Shown piece by piece: positions 8,690-19,625 of a stretch of DNA of 64,000 nucleotides (position 1 is the first letter of the stretch; every line of letters begins with the position of its first letter). The notes beneath the pieces were generated by a model. It saw nothing but the letters and a program-made list of their open reading frames with translations, was not told the origin of the DNA and made no database searches. Location of the stretch: contig JAGMUV010000021.1 in assembly GCA_020744425.1 (NCBI GenBank), positions 186,001 through 250,000 of the forward strand. The letters are read 5' to 3'. This DNA comes from Dactylonectria macrodidyma. Taxonomy: Eukaryota; Ascomycota; Sordariomycetes; Hypocreales; Nectriaceae. The position numbers were made by a program, and so were the translations under genes.

Positions 8690-10555
8690 TCAGGCCTCCT
8701 TTAATGTCCGCTCGCACAACTGTTCCAGCCTAACCTCGCCATCAAACATTTCCTGTGGTATTTTATTCCCGACTATGTCCTGCACCCGTGCCTTCGACAG
8801 CAACATAATACCATCAAGCGATGTGCACCGCGAGAGCTGCACATACAGGCTGTATGGATCGCACTTTCCTGGCTCGAGTTGTCCAGTTGTCGTATTCAGC
8901 TTTGTTCCGGTTCCTCGCAGCTCCAGCGCAATCTCGAGGAGGGTTTCGCCTTGGATTTTGTAATCGGTGCATGCGAACGCTGCAGTGCAGGGAAGTCCTC
9001 GACGGCTCACTTCATGCCTCTGCCAAGGCCTCCTCTTGGCCCTCTTCTTCTTCTCAATGGGTATTTGGGCACTTGTTGGAGTAAGCAGGACCGTGCCGGG
9101 TGGCATGTCATCAAACTTGAACTTCTTGGTTGACTCGGATAACAGGATAATGCCGGCAGGTGGTCCAAAGTGGAGGATAATGTTCGGGGCGAGTTGATAC
9201 CCTGGGAATCTCTTGGCGTCTGGTATAACTTCCAGTGCTTTGTACTTGGCCCCGTTTACGAGCTTGAGGCCTGGGTTTATATTCTTCGTCACTACCACTG
9301 GCATGCTAGGCACGAACATGAACGTGGCTGGCACACAGATCTTGCTGTCATCTCCGACGCTGGCCATGAGCGTTGCTTCTTCCTCCGTTACTGGTGATAT
9401 ATTGGGTTTACCCTAACGGTGCTGGGGTAGAAATATCCGGACTGGTTTCTGGTAGTGCCTCTAGAAGGCCAAGACCGCATCCATGTTCAGGCTCCATCTA
9501 GTGCTGTTAAGGGGTGTTACTACTGTGATGCCCTTGCCCTATGGTATGGCTCGGCCTTCCTGAAAGCACTGGCTATTAAGAAGCTCCATGTCGGACTCGT
9601 CTTGCTGCCCCTGCCGGATCCGAGTCAGCAGCCGCTGCAGCTGCGGGTCCCCCGCTGCGCGTACCTGTTCGGTGAGCATAACGACGGTGGTAAATCGAGC
9701 CCAGAGTGCGTGCGCCCTCATTTCGTCCGCAATCCTGAGGGCGGACCATGGCGTCAATAGCGACTTGTTTTGCACTAGGCAGAACTGGTGGAAATCTCCT
9801 GATAGTAGCACCACTGGGATGCCGCCAAAATCTTGATTCGTTCTTCGGGAGGCGCAAAGCCGCTTGTTAACGTCGGAGAGCGTCTGGAGGCCTAGCATGC
9901 TCACCTCGTCAATGATGAGCAGCCACTTTTCTCTCTATCTTCTTCGAGCATTACCGTCTACGTAGGTTACCGTACTACTATCAAAATCATCCCTGTTATC
10001 TTCGTCCGGGGTGGTATCGAGATGGCGACATACTAAAAGGAAGGCAATTTCCTGCCGCTTGTTCAAGGTGAACCTTCTTGCAATCTCGCGACCGGCATGG
10101 AGGAATGTTGTCGACGGTCCAAAGGCGACCCCGGCACTGGGTCTCTGAGAGTTCCGGTGTCTGTTTCTGACATTTCTATAATATCTTCTCCCGCGCCCGC
10201 GAAGGTATGGTTCAGTGATGCTTCTGCGCCGGCAGCTGTGATTTGCGTAATCTGAGCTCCATCAGAGCCTTGGATTCTTTGCACAATTTCCTTGCTAGCT
10301 TGATCCTGCTTGCTCTTAATCGCTCTGAGCTGATGTTGCATTGGGAGCTCGCTTCTGGCTACCATAGTTAGCTAGTACTGCTTAAGGCTCTCAGCAGGGG
10401 CGACAGTCTTAAGATCATCTGAAAAGTCGGTGATATCTGCGTAGGCTTCATGAAGCTGATCTAGCAGCTTAACGAGAGACTCCGAACCAGCGGTCACCTG
10501 GTTGGGAGCTGTGGCACCCCGTACTGTTTCTATCAGTCGGCGAAGCTGGCTAACT
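8690..10555 (-). pseudogene. Decayed Pif1-like helicase, copy 1, Walker A deleted
   Basis: Reading downward from about 10555, one can follow a coding region (LDQLHEAYADITDFSDDLK, then FLHAGREIARRFTLNKRQ), Walker B LLIIDEVSMLG near 9910, the FGGIPVVLLSGDFHQF motif near 9810, VVMLTEQVRA near 9680, and the C-terminal helicase part down to 8690 (CTDYKIQGETLLEIALEL, LYVQLSRCTSLDG). Frame-breaking changes are at least four in-frame TAGs (near 10370, 9930, 9540, 9490 and 9412) and a frameshift near 10120. Compared with copy 2 (14313-14965), a segment including the P-loop is missing at about 9975, so the protein could not bind ATP even if restored. Likely derived from a Helitron or a Pif1-type helicase gene. 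Confidence 0.75.
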
Positions 10556-10559
10556 GTAA

Positions 10560-13500
10560 TAATTTAAGGCAGATAGTGTTTGCACTTATTGTAAAACTAA
10601 TTCTACGCATATTTCTCGTCCTTAATACGTATATCGGTTGATCAAATTAAGACAGCGGTTTGAAAAACAGGTCGACGTAGCGAGTTTCCGAGCCTAGGTG
10701 AGTCTTAACCGGAGTCTGTTCTTAGTAAAACGGGTTAAAACTAGAAAGAAAGAAATCAGAATGAAAAACGCTAGTCCATAACTTACTTCGGGTCCTTGAT
10801 CCTGCATATTTGCAATCGCGGTTAGAAGATGGCCAGGGGAATCGGTCTTATAGGCTTTTATCTCCTTTTTTAATATAGATTATTACTTGATTTCTTAAGG
10901 TTCAGTATCTTATGCTTATATTTAGCGAAGGGCTGAGACTTTCTGTAAGGTAACAGACGTTCTAAGGCATTCGGTTAAGGATCTCAGAGTAATAATTGTG
11001 GTATTATTATTAAAATGAAAGTCTAATAAGCTAGAAGACTTAGAATAAATACAGTAAATCGAATATAACCTGCTAATATGCCTGAGTCCTTACTAAAACC
11101 ACTATCTAATCTAAGTCTATATACTAATATATGTCTACTACTAACAGAAGGCAACTTCGTCAATTTCATTCCTAGATAGACACTATCCAGCAAAGCAGAT
11201 CATCTAAAAGGATATCAAATCTGAAAGACGGTGCTAAAAAGCTCACTTATCTAGCAGCAATCTTTTAAACTAAACGAATAGCTCTAAAACTAGAGCATGA
11301 AGAGGCTGGAAAGGATGAATAGCACCTAAAGCTTCGAAGTTATACCTCCCTTAAGAAGCGGATAAGCTCCAGATATAGGCTGTGCATCATTAGCACTATC
11401 GCTACTATAAACTCCTAAGGAGACTTCCGCTATTGCCATCAGATTGATACAGGAATCGATTTCATTTTACTAGATATCTATAATATTCATTATATCAGGA
11501 AGCCCTACTTCATTCTCAAGTAGGTAGGCAATAGCTATAGTATACGCCTGTGACGGGAGCGTCTGGAGTGCTGGACCCAGGGTGGGGTCGATACGTAACT
11601 AGGACGCACGGGGCAGGCCACAGGGACTATCAACGCGTCTGCGCGTCCACGCGCCTGCCCGCTTTCTCTTTCCTCTTCATCGTAGTATTCTCGCAATACA
11701 GTGGCATTACCTCTTGAGTTGATCTCATCTGGCCCGTGACAACGCCTCTCTATACATATCCGTGCTGAATTTCATTATCACACTAGTTAGGGTGACTTAG
11801 CAGGCCATCTCGAGAGGAAGGTCAAGCTCGACTTAAGTTATTACAATGAATGGTATTAGACATAATGATAGAGCTATAAAGACAACGTCCTGCATATACA
11901 CTATAGCTATATTATAGGTAGTCTAAAAATCCAAGGAGTTAACATTATCCAGAGAGTAGATTACTTAGACGACTTTAATATTATCCCAAGCCCTCATTTC
12001 AGTGGTTATAGTAAACGGTTTGCCAGTTGGATCCGCGCCAGACTTTAGTATTAATGTAGTGGTTTCCTTATATATATAAGCTATGTTAACATAGTCATTA
12101 GTCCATATCGAGGTTGACACTGAGATAGCGTAAGAGACCGTAGCAGTCTACGAGTAGCTTTAGACCGTAATCGCATAGACGGATGTCACTAGCAAATACA
12201 AGGCAACAAAGGCCCGAAGGACTAGTTAGAAGAGGCAATTCATAGCCATCGAGTACTCAGAAAGAATGGAAGGGGGCGATATTAAAGCCTTCGCATAAAA
12301 AGAGGAAGAGAGGTAGAAACGAATAGAAACGAATAGTAAGCTTCTTGCTTATACAGATTAACACCTGGGGATTGACAGGCGTCTCCCTTCTTAAATGTAT
12401 TATACAGGCACGAAGGAGTTAAGAACATTCGGAATATCCCGATACCTACTTACTCCTGACTTATGGTTCACTGCATGAGGTCCTGGACTAAGTGACTGTA
12501 GCTATCCTTCTTGTCTGAACTAGCGCTTTAAATCCCATCCTAACGACTTACTAAACGATGTACCGAAATGACTTAGAATTTCCTTTAATTAAATCTATAC
12601 CACATTGAGGACTGAGTAACTTAGGTAGGCAGAATTTGCTCACTACCTACGGCTAGGCAGAGCGGGCTGGATTGTTTCCAGCAGGCGCTTGGACCTCTCG
12701 TTTAGGAAGCATGTATATTAAGTCGGGCGTCAACTAAGAGCAGTAGCGTAGAGTAGTGTGGAATAAAAGAAACGATTTGGTCAAGCTGATAATCAAGGGG
12801 CGGCGGCCCAAACCCATGGACATATAAGCTGGGAGTAACAGTCCTGAGTGATGGGTAAAAAAGCGATAGAATTTACTTAAAAAAAAAAGAAGGAATGATA
12901 TTTTGGCCTTAAATTGAGACTATTTTATTAATCAATCTAACGGTATTCTAGCTCCTGTGATGATGTCTATATTATGGTTGTAAATGCGGATTTTCCTTTC
13001 TTTTTAACTCTGACTCCCTTAATCGCCTCAGCTTGACTCACTTTGTTCCATCTAGTAGGTTGCTTAGTTAGCCTGCGCCTGAGTTAGATTTGATGTTTAT
13101 TGACTTCTATAGCCCGTAAAGAGGGGTTTTTAAGAGAGGTTCTAAGGACTTATTCTTAATAGCAATCGCGCTTAAGCATATTTATAAGCTAGAAATAGAC
13201 TTTGCTTTATAATTAATATTGGCGTGGTGTTACACTAGTGGGATAATCCGTAGCTAGCTTAGTTATCTAGGGCCTGGACTTAGCAGGGCAGGAAATTCCT
13301 ACTTCATGTTACTAAACACGTATCCATCCACGCTTCTACCTAAATGCCCCTTTTCAAGCACTTATGTCTTCCTTTAAAGAGAGGCCTTGAATGATTCTAG
13401 GTTGGTTTATTAAGAATATTCTTTAAACTCATAGCATATACCTAAGACACCCTACTACAATATTCCCCTACACACTCATTCATTAAGGCTCTTTTATACA

Positions 13501-13830
13501 AACCGGTAGTAGTTTCCTTCTTTTATTAATTTCAAGCCCCTCTTATCTTATGTAAATAGTAATAGTAAGAAACAAATGACCCGGGTAGGCATTACTAACG
13601 GGTGCGTTTAATGCCTCATCTTTGCCTAACTGAAATGTAGGCCAGGGAGAGGTCTCTATAGACAAAGTCATCTATTGAATTCCCGATCTTGATATAATAA
13701 TTATCTAAAGTACTTGACTCTATATTAACATCACATTGCTCATATTCTTCTATAAGCCTATCGAGCAACTTTTATTAATAAGATGTACTATGACCCTAGG
13801 CATAAGGGTTAAGAATCTGACAGAAACGCC
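10560..13830. other. AT-rich degenerate region, no gene recognised
   Basis: About 3.3 kb dense in stop codons in all frames and rich in TA dinucleotides, which is how RIP-mutated repeats look. Short coding-like stretches appear around 11750-12050, but I could not assign them to a family. The only clear structure is the solo LTR at 11549-11741, which has normal base composition. Confidence 0.5.
11549..11741. mobile_element. Solo LTR, 193 bp, with 5-bp target duplication ACGCC
   Basis: Starts TGTGACGGG and ends CCCGTGACA, a perfect terminal inverted repeat with TG...CA ends. It is flanked on both sides by ACGCC (11544-11548 and 11742-11746). It is GC-rich in a strongly AT-rich surrounding, so it inserted after the flanks had been mutated. 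No internal retroelement sequence remains. Confidence 0.85.
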
Positions 13831-14312
13831 TTAATCAGCCTGTAGAGTGAAGACTGAGCCCTAGAAATATCACACAGCAATTCTTGCCTCGCCCCAGTAT
13901 TACCAACGCCCCGGATAGGGACGTTCGAGGATCTTCGAGCGCGACGATACCGCGCCCTTTCTTCAGCACGCCTCTTAGGTACGACGTGATGTCAATCAGG
14001 TCTCGTATTCTTTCTATAAGATATGTGTTTTCGAAAGATGTGAAAGCCCTGCATGACCTATCCATTTCATCCAGGAGTTGTTAGGTGCTATCGAAACAAA
14101 GGACGAACCCGAACCGGTTTCGGAATTTCATCATGAATGTGATATAAGGTTCGTACCTCATGTCCTGCCTTGATCGAATAAACAAGGCTGGTTCGCAGAT
14201 TGTCCATAAACGGTCGCAGAACAAAGGGTACGCCGAATCCTCCCACTCTCATTTGCCACATGTAGGTGAACTTCGAATTCACCCTCGCCCCCCCGAGATC
14301 AAGTGTAAAGAC

Positions 14313-14965
14313 CGTCAACCACATTCCTCCATGCCGGTCAGAAGATCGCAAGCAGGTTCACCCTGAACGAGCGGCAGGAAATTGCCTTCCTTTTAGTATA
14401 TCGCCATCTCGACACCATCCTGGACGAAGATAACAGGGATGATTTCGATAGCAGTAATGTCGAGAATAATGATAACGCATAACTATGCGAGTTCCTGGGT
14501 AGGGAGGGCAGTACTGGGAAGTCCAGGGTCATCGAGGCGTTAGCAGAATTGTTCGCTAGTAAATATATATTGCACAGGCTGCTTATAATAGTAACATCGG
14601 GGGCCGCAGTAGCGCGGATTAACGGCATGACTATTCACTCTGCCTGTAGGATGCAACCTAACGCATCTAATAGCAATGCCGACAATAGCAGCACGGTAAC
14701 CTACGTGGACGGTGATGCCCGAAGAAGATAGAGAGAAAAGTGGCTGCTTATCATTGACGAGGTGAGCATGCTGGGCCTCCAGACGCTCTCTAACATTAAT
14801 AAGCGGCTTTACGCCTCCCGAGGATCGAATCAAGATTTTGGCGGCATCCCAGTGGTGCTACTATCAGGAGATTTCCACCAATTCCGCTTAGTGTAAAACA
14901 AGTCGCTATTGACGCCATGGTCCGCCCTCAGGATTGCGGACGAAATGAGGGCGCCTCGTGCTCCG
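14313..14965 (+). pseudogene. Decayed Pif1-like helicase, copy 2, N-terminal half
   Basis: Plus-strand relic homologous to 8690-10112. It keeps FTLNERQEIAFLLVYRHLDT, a Walker A-like GREGSTGKSRVI (the family usually has GGEGGTGKS), VTSGAAVARINGMTIHSACR, Walker B LLIIDEVSMLGL and FGGIPVVLLSGDFHQF. In-frame TAA/TAG stops interrupt it (near 14479, 14728 and 14896). It ends abruptly near 14965 within the segment that reads RIADEMRA in copy 1, so it is a truncated duplicate. The neighbouring 13835-14312 stretch holds short open frames of unknown nature. Confidence 0.75.
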
Positions 14966-15821
14966 TACGTGCGCATCCATACCTGCATTATGATATCTTC
15001 TAGCAGGACTTCGAGCCCCGTGCTGTCTATACCGCAGTCTCTTGATCCCTGTCTCAATTATTGACCCTCACCCTATTGGCTAGGTCTCTTAGGTCCGCAT
15101 TAAGCTCTTCAAATCGTGCCACTCAAAATGGTGCCTGCTCCTCAAAGCCTGCTGCATACGTCTTATTGGCTACGCAAAACAAAGCTAACACACACACGCG
15201 CCCTATTGGCCAAGTCTCTTCATCCACCCAGAGCCGACCACTTAAAACCACGCCCTCTTCTCAACACGTGCAGAAACCCACTAGTAAAACAGGCTCCGGT
15301 TGCAAGCTTCGTACCGAAAGGCTACTCAGCGCAAGGGAGCCGCCAACTTGCTCACCACGCCCAGCTTCCAACTTCCAACGTCCCCCGGTGGACGTGCGCC
15401 TTCCCCTGTAAGAAATGTAAGGTCCAAGAACTGTGGCCGTGGTGTGAGGCGGACGTTGAGTGTGAAGGTGACCACCTACACCAAGGCACTCAAGCTTCGA
15501 GGTACAGCCAATCAACGTGCGCAAATCCCGAGCAAGCCAATGGCGGTCCCCCCTGACAAAGCCCGACAGGGGGCACTAGCTCCAACCTTTTCCTGGGGCC
15601 CCGTAGCGTCGCCCGATCGGGGACCAGGCTGGCGGAGTTTGGGTGCCTCAAAAAGCCTTCTGACTCGTGGCCAATGGCTGCCACGCCTTTCCGATCGGCT
15701 TCATCGGCACTCCACTCCATCCTATCTCCGAGTGACCCAAGAAATCTCCCCCAGTGACTCCAGAACCACGACAAGATTTTGTCAAGAAAATCAAGAAGAC
15801 TGCTACAGCCATCAGCCAGCC
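14966..15821. other. Intergenic region upstream of the Zn2Cys6 gene
   Basis: No gene supported. It has normal base composition and carries three inverted CCAAT boxes (ATTGGC/ATTGGCT near 15075, 15168 and 15206) in two partly duplicated blocks, consistent with a promoter for the gene at 15822. Confidence 0.4.
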
Positions 15822-16845
15822 ATGCCCATGGGGTTCGAAGTGACTCCCCCGCTGCAGGCCCCATCGACGTCCGGGCTCGGTGGCAAACGAAGGAAGAATT
15901 CCAAGCATGGCTGCCGAACCTGCAAGTGAGCACATATTGACCGCGGGGCCTGGGCGGCCAATACCGACCTGCGGTTTCCGAACGGACCCTTCACTCACAC
16001 GATCTAACTCCAATGCTAGAATTAGAAGGGTCAAATGTGACGAGGGCCGACCTGGTTGTCGGCGCTGTATGAGTACAGGACGTTTCTGTGAGGGCTACGG
16101 GGTCTGGGGAGGCGGCACATCCCACAGATTCGCAGAACTTACAAAGGTTCCCATGGCCACCAGGACCCTACGCGACCTGTCCTCCCTATGGTGTATGGGA
16201 CTCACGTCAGATATCGAGCGGATTACCTTCGATTGGTTTCGGCACCGAGCCATGTTCAAGTTGAGCGGCGTCTTCAGCTCCCGCTTCTGGGACTCACTAG
16301 TATTGCAGGCATGTTCGACGAATCCTGCAGTGTTGCATGCCGTCCTAGCCTTAGGGTCCGCTCACAAAATGGAGATGCAAATTCGTCCATCGAACTCTGG
16401 GGATTTATGCGCCAGATCCCGACAGCAACAGATGCAGTTCACCTTACAACAGTACAACAAGGCCATTGCATGTGTCCAGCCATTGCTCTCCAGGACGCAA
16501 CCGGACATCCAGTCCAGCCGGGTGGTTCTTATTGCTTGCATGGTGTTTGTCTGTCTTGAGCTCCTGCAAGGGCGATATATCGAGGGCATCAAACACTTGT
16601 GCAACGGGATGGTCCTACTGAACCAGCTCCGGGACACCTCACGAACCTCTATGTCGACGGGCACGCTTCTTTTGAGTCACGCCCAAGATACGGTCGACGA
16701 CAGATACTTGATCGAAGCTTTTTCCAGTCTCTACTGCCAGTCCTTTATTCTCGGACAGACTTGGGGGTTTCCAAGACAGTCTTTCGTCATGATGGATGAA
16801 TGCATCATGAAAGGTGCTTCCTACAACCTTCTCTTCCATCAGTGA
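15822..16845 (+). CDS. Zn2Cys6 transcription factor, C-terminus disrupted
   Basis: Nuclear DNA-binding regulator. Exon 1 (15822-15925) ends inside the zinc cluster and exon 2 starts at 16020. The intron at 15926-16019 begins GTGAGC, has a CTAAC branch and ends TAG. Splicing gives the cluster GCRTCKIRRVKCDEG then CRRC and C, i.e. C-x2-C-x6-C-x6-C-x2-C-x6-C, complete. The rest (to 16842) looks like the alpha-helical fungal regulator domain. The frame stops at 16843 after an aberrant tail. Homologous-looking sequence (FSSISEARLHLYSLYADIG) continues in another frame from about 16820 to 17023, indicating a frameshift near 16815. The start could lie further upstream, since the frame is open from 15300. 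Expressed regulator or recent pseudogene cannot be told from sequence. Confidence 0.7.
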
Positions 16846-17023
16846 GGCCAGGTTACACCTATACAGTCTCTATGCGGACATAGGCCGATTGAAGACGTAT
16901 TACGATCATACGGACCATCGCCAAAAAACACCAAGAGCCCTCTCTGCAAGACAGCTCTACTCCCCCCCTTTGACTATACAGGTTTCCAAGGACCTGCGAG
17001 CGTGTCACCAATATAATAAGTAA
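16846..17023 (+). pseudogene. Frameshifted continuation of the Zn2Cys6 regulator
   Basis: Plus-strand frame with SEARLHLYSLYADIGRLKTY resembles the C-terminal region of fungal-specific regulators and follows the truncated frame with an offset of one base. It stops at 17023, earlier than is usual for the family. Confidence 0.45.
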
Positions 17024-17096
17024 AGCAACAGACCGATTCTGGACACGATTCACCTGCAAGGGTTGCGGGTTGTGTTATAAACTTCCTTTATCCCCT

Positions 17097-17564
17097 TTAC
17101 ACAATAAGCACCATGGCGGTGCCGACGATAGTCCCCGACCAAATCCAGCCAATGGTTCTGCCCAAAGCTGCAGAATCCGTCTCCTTGCTCCCCGTCTCAG
17201 TGGCCTGGCTCAAGCTGGTAATGGTGGCGGTAGCAGTCAGGTTTTTGCACCCGTTGTCAGGCATGTCGGGTGTTAAGGTACTGTTGCAATAATATATAGT
17301 CTCCGTAGTGAGCTTTGTGTACCCGGTTGCGCTGGTCCAAGCTATGTTGCCAGCGCTACAGTCCATCTGCCAGCACTCGTTGCATTCAAGATGGTACAAC
17401 GAGTAGAAGCAAGCAGAGTTCTCAGAGCAAAGGGATTGGCAAAGGTCCGGGGTTGGGACTATACTGTCGCTAATAACGCCCTTTATGTCTTCGGGGTTCA
17501 TCGCTTTCGTGGGGTGGATCAGAGCTGCTGCGACAGCCATTATAGACAGTGATGAAAACTTCAT
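17097..17564 (-). CDS. Small secreted cysteine-rich protein, probable GPI anchor
   Basis: A 155-residue protein from the ATG at 17564. I prefer this start over the upstream in-frame ATG at 17654 because MKFSSLSIMAVAAALIHPTKA is a good signal peptide. The mature part has eight cysteines (pattern C-x3-C-x5-C, then LEC, NEC, MDC, YYC, GC), several N-glycosylation sequons and a Ser/Thr-rich tail. A hydrophobic C-terminus (GWIWSGTIVGTAMVLIV) suits GPI attachment. Destination is likely cell wall or plasma membrane. The cysteine spacing does not match the CFEM pattern that I know. An effector-like role is possible but not shown. Confidence 0.7.
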   Translation of the reverse strand: MKFSSLSIMAVAAALIHPTKAMNPEDIKGVISDSIVPTPDLCQSLCSENSACFYSLYHLECNECWQMDCSAGNIAWTSATGYTKLTTETIYYCNSTLTPDMPDNGCKNLTATATITSLSQATETGSKETDSAALGRTIGWIWSGTIVGTAMVLIV

Positions 17565-17654
17565 TTTGCGCGATGCAGACGCTGCTATACGGCTCCAGTA
17601 GAAAGTTGACGAGTAAGTTGTATATGGAGCCCATAAAAACAAACTAAGAAACAA

Positions 17655-18609
17655 ATGCGCAGTAACATGCCTCTCTTTATGCTTATTTCAAGCCCTTGTC
17701 TCGAATCGGAGGCTTTTGCTCCGTCTTACTGTGCATGTTGAAGTCACGCCTCAATTCGCACCAATATGGACGTCTCCGTCTTTCGCTTGCATGGTGAAAC
17801 CCAAGGGAAAACTTAGCGCCGCTGAGACGGCATATCTTTCTATTCTAAGATTAGTGTAGCCTGGATAGGAGAAGATTGTCAAAGCACAGCGCCTTGTGTC
17901 TATTCCATGTAATCCAGGACTCATCGGGGCTTAGACCGTACGCACACCGTCGTGTTTCTTGGGCCTGACACTGAGATACAAGAAAAAGGCAAACCAACAT
18001 GTCCATGACCATAGACCAGGCGATGGACCACCCTAAGGCGGGAGCGCAGACCGCAGACCGTCGGGCTTATTACATCACAGACTGGGACGAGAATCCCAAC
18101 TGAGTAGGAGAGACGGCGGGGATGGACGGATGGACGGAATTTATTTCGTCCGGGATAACCCTGAATGAGTTTTCTTTTTCGCTGGTAATGAGGTTGGGTT
18201 GTGGCTTGAGGCGACCAGATGGGTGTCTGGCAAATTGCCCTGCCATCGTTTGAAATTCCTACCCGCCTCCTTCTTGTTCTCGCCGTTTGTCGCTGGGCTC
18301 CTTGCAATTAGGTCCTTTCTTGGGACGTATCTGGGTGGTGGGAAGTCTTCTGGTAGCATGTTGGCCTTATAGAAACTGAGACGATCAGGAGCATTTGGCT
18401 CCAGTATGCATTCGATTGACTTTACTCATTCACGCGAGCGTGAATTTGTCCTCCAACCTGACAAAGTCGTAACATTTACACGCTAGACAGGAAATGATTC
18501 GCCATCACTTATCTCACATGAAGAGGGGCTGTGCACGAGCCAATGATGGGCCGCGCCGACAGTGTAAGCTGATCGCTGGCAGTGCCGCGCACCAGGCCCT
18601 GCAAACGGG
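17655..18609. other. Intergenic, no gene supported
   Basis: Normal composition; only short overlapping open frames with no recognisable motif. Confidence 0.4.
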
Positions 18610-18930
18610 ATGAGCTCAAGCAAGTCGAGTCTCGGCCGCCGAAAGCGGGGTTCGCAGTCCCCTTCAAAGAGTGGTACTATCGCAAACACGATGACAACGA
18701 AGAGCACGGGGCTGTACGATCGAGCTTTACTGCAAGTGGCTCGTGAAGACCTTCTCAAACCCCCGGTGGTGTACTTGTTTGTAACAGTCTGCCTCTGGAT
18801 ATGGATCGCGTCTTACCAGTTTGCAAATCTTCTTTATCGCAACCTCCTATGGAAGAAGTCGACATGTCGCGCCTCTGTGCACGCTCTCATTGCCGCCTTA
18901 TCCAAAAAGCCTGTCGATATTCTCGAGTAG
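18610..18930 (+). CDS. Hypothetical 106-residue protein with one membrane segment
   Basis: Open frame starting MSSSKSSLGRRKRGSQSPSK, a Ser/Lys/Arg-rich beginning, then TKSTGLYDRALL, and one hydrophobic stretch (VVYLFVTVCLWIWIASY). The beginning resembles the N-terminus of a larger fungal hypothetical family, so this may be a 5' gene fragment joined to unrelated sequence. A TPR relic follows immediately in another frame. Confidence 0.3.
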   Translation: MSSSKSSLGRRKRGSQSPSKSGTIANTMTTKSTGLYDRALLQVAREDLLKPPVVYLFVTVCLWIWIASYQFANLLYRNLLWKKSTCRASVHALIAALSKKPVDILE

Positions 18931-18942
18931 CCCCCTTCAGCG

Positions 18943-19108
18943 AAATTTCCCAGACGGGGATTCGGCGGGAAGTCCTCGGCGGCAAGCATTACGACACAAT
19001 TCGGTCGATGGCCAATCTCGCAACGACATTCCATGAGCAGGGTCGAAGGGAGGAGTGTGAAAGAATGTATACTGAAGTCCTAGCATTACGGCGAGAGAGA
19101 GAGAGAGA
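18943..19108 (+). pseudogene. Kinesin-light-chain-type TPR relic
   Basis: The plus strand encodes GGKHYDTIRSMANLATTFHE followed by QGRREECERMYTEVLALRRE, the tandem TPR signature typical of fungal NB-ARC/TPR and patatin/TPR receptors. Only about 50 codons survive, and it runs into a GA microsatellite. Confidence 0.65.
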
Positions 19109-19112
19109 GAGA
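19093..19112. repeat. GA microsatellite, about 10 units
   Basis: Uninterrupted GA run at the end of the TPR relic. The stretch 19113-19625 that follows has a TATATATAA motif near 19201 but no gene I can support. Confidence 0.8.
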
Positions 19113-19625
19113 TGTATTTAACGCCAAAGGGAGCGTGAGGCGCTCCAGCCTCCCAGGGGGCATGTGGCGTGCAAGAGACTATCCAGCTATTCCAACTATC
19201 AGTATATATAAGGCAGCTGCGCTTTCAGACAGGCTGGTTCAGCAGCAGCCTACATTCCTCCGCCCCAACTGTGCTATAATCCACTGTTAGTGACGTTTGG
19301 CATCTTCGGTGGGACATCCTACCTTTCTTCCATTGCAGCACAAACAGATTTGGGCAGCGTTGGTAACTGTCCCTGGACATAGCGTGTCATTAACAACCAG
19401 ATGAGAAGGTGAGGAAGAACATACCTGCTTGGTGGTGATAGTCACTGCAGGCCTTGGAGTACGTCGCCAGCGTGGTATTGGTGCAGAGCGGTATGACTTT
19501 TGGCTTGCGGGCGGTCGCTCTATCTCACGACGCCAGTCTTTACAACCTTTTGCAGTTCGCTACCCATTTTATTTCCAACCAATCATCTCCATCAAGTTGT
19601 GCCCTGACATGGCCTTCATCGTTCT

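Noticed and set aside
17921..18359. Overlapping minus-strand frames of 72-128 codons
   Set aside because: No conserved motif, start context or intron structure supports a gene.
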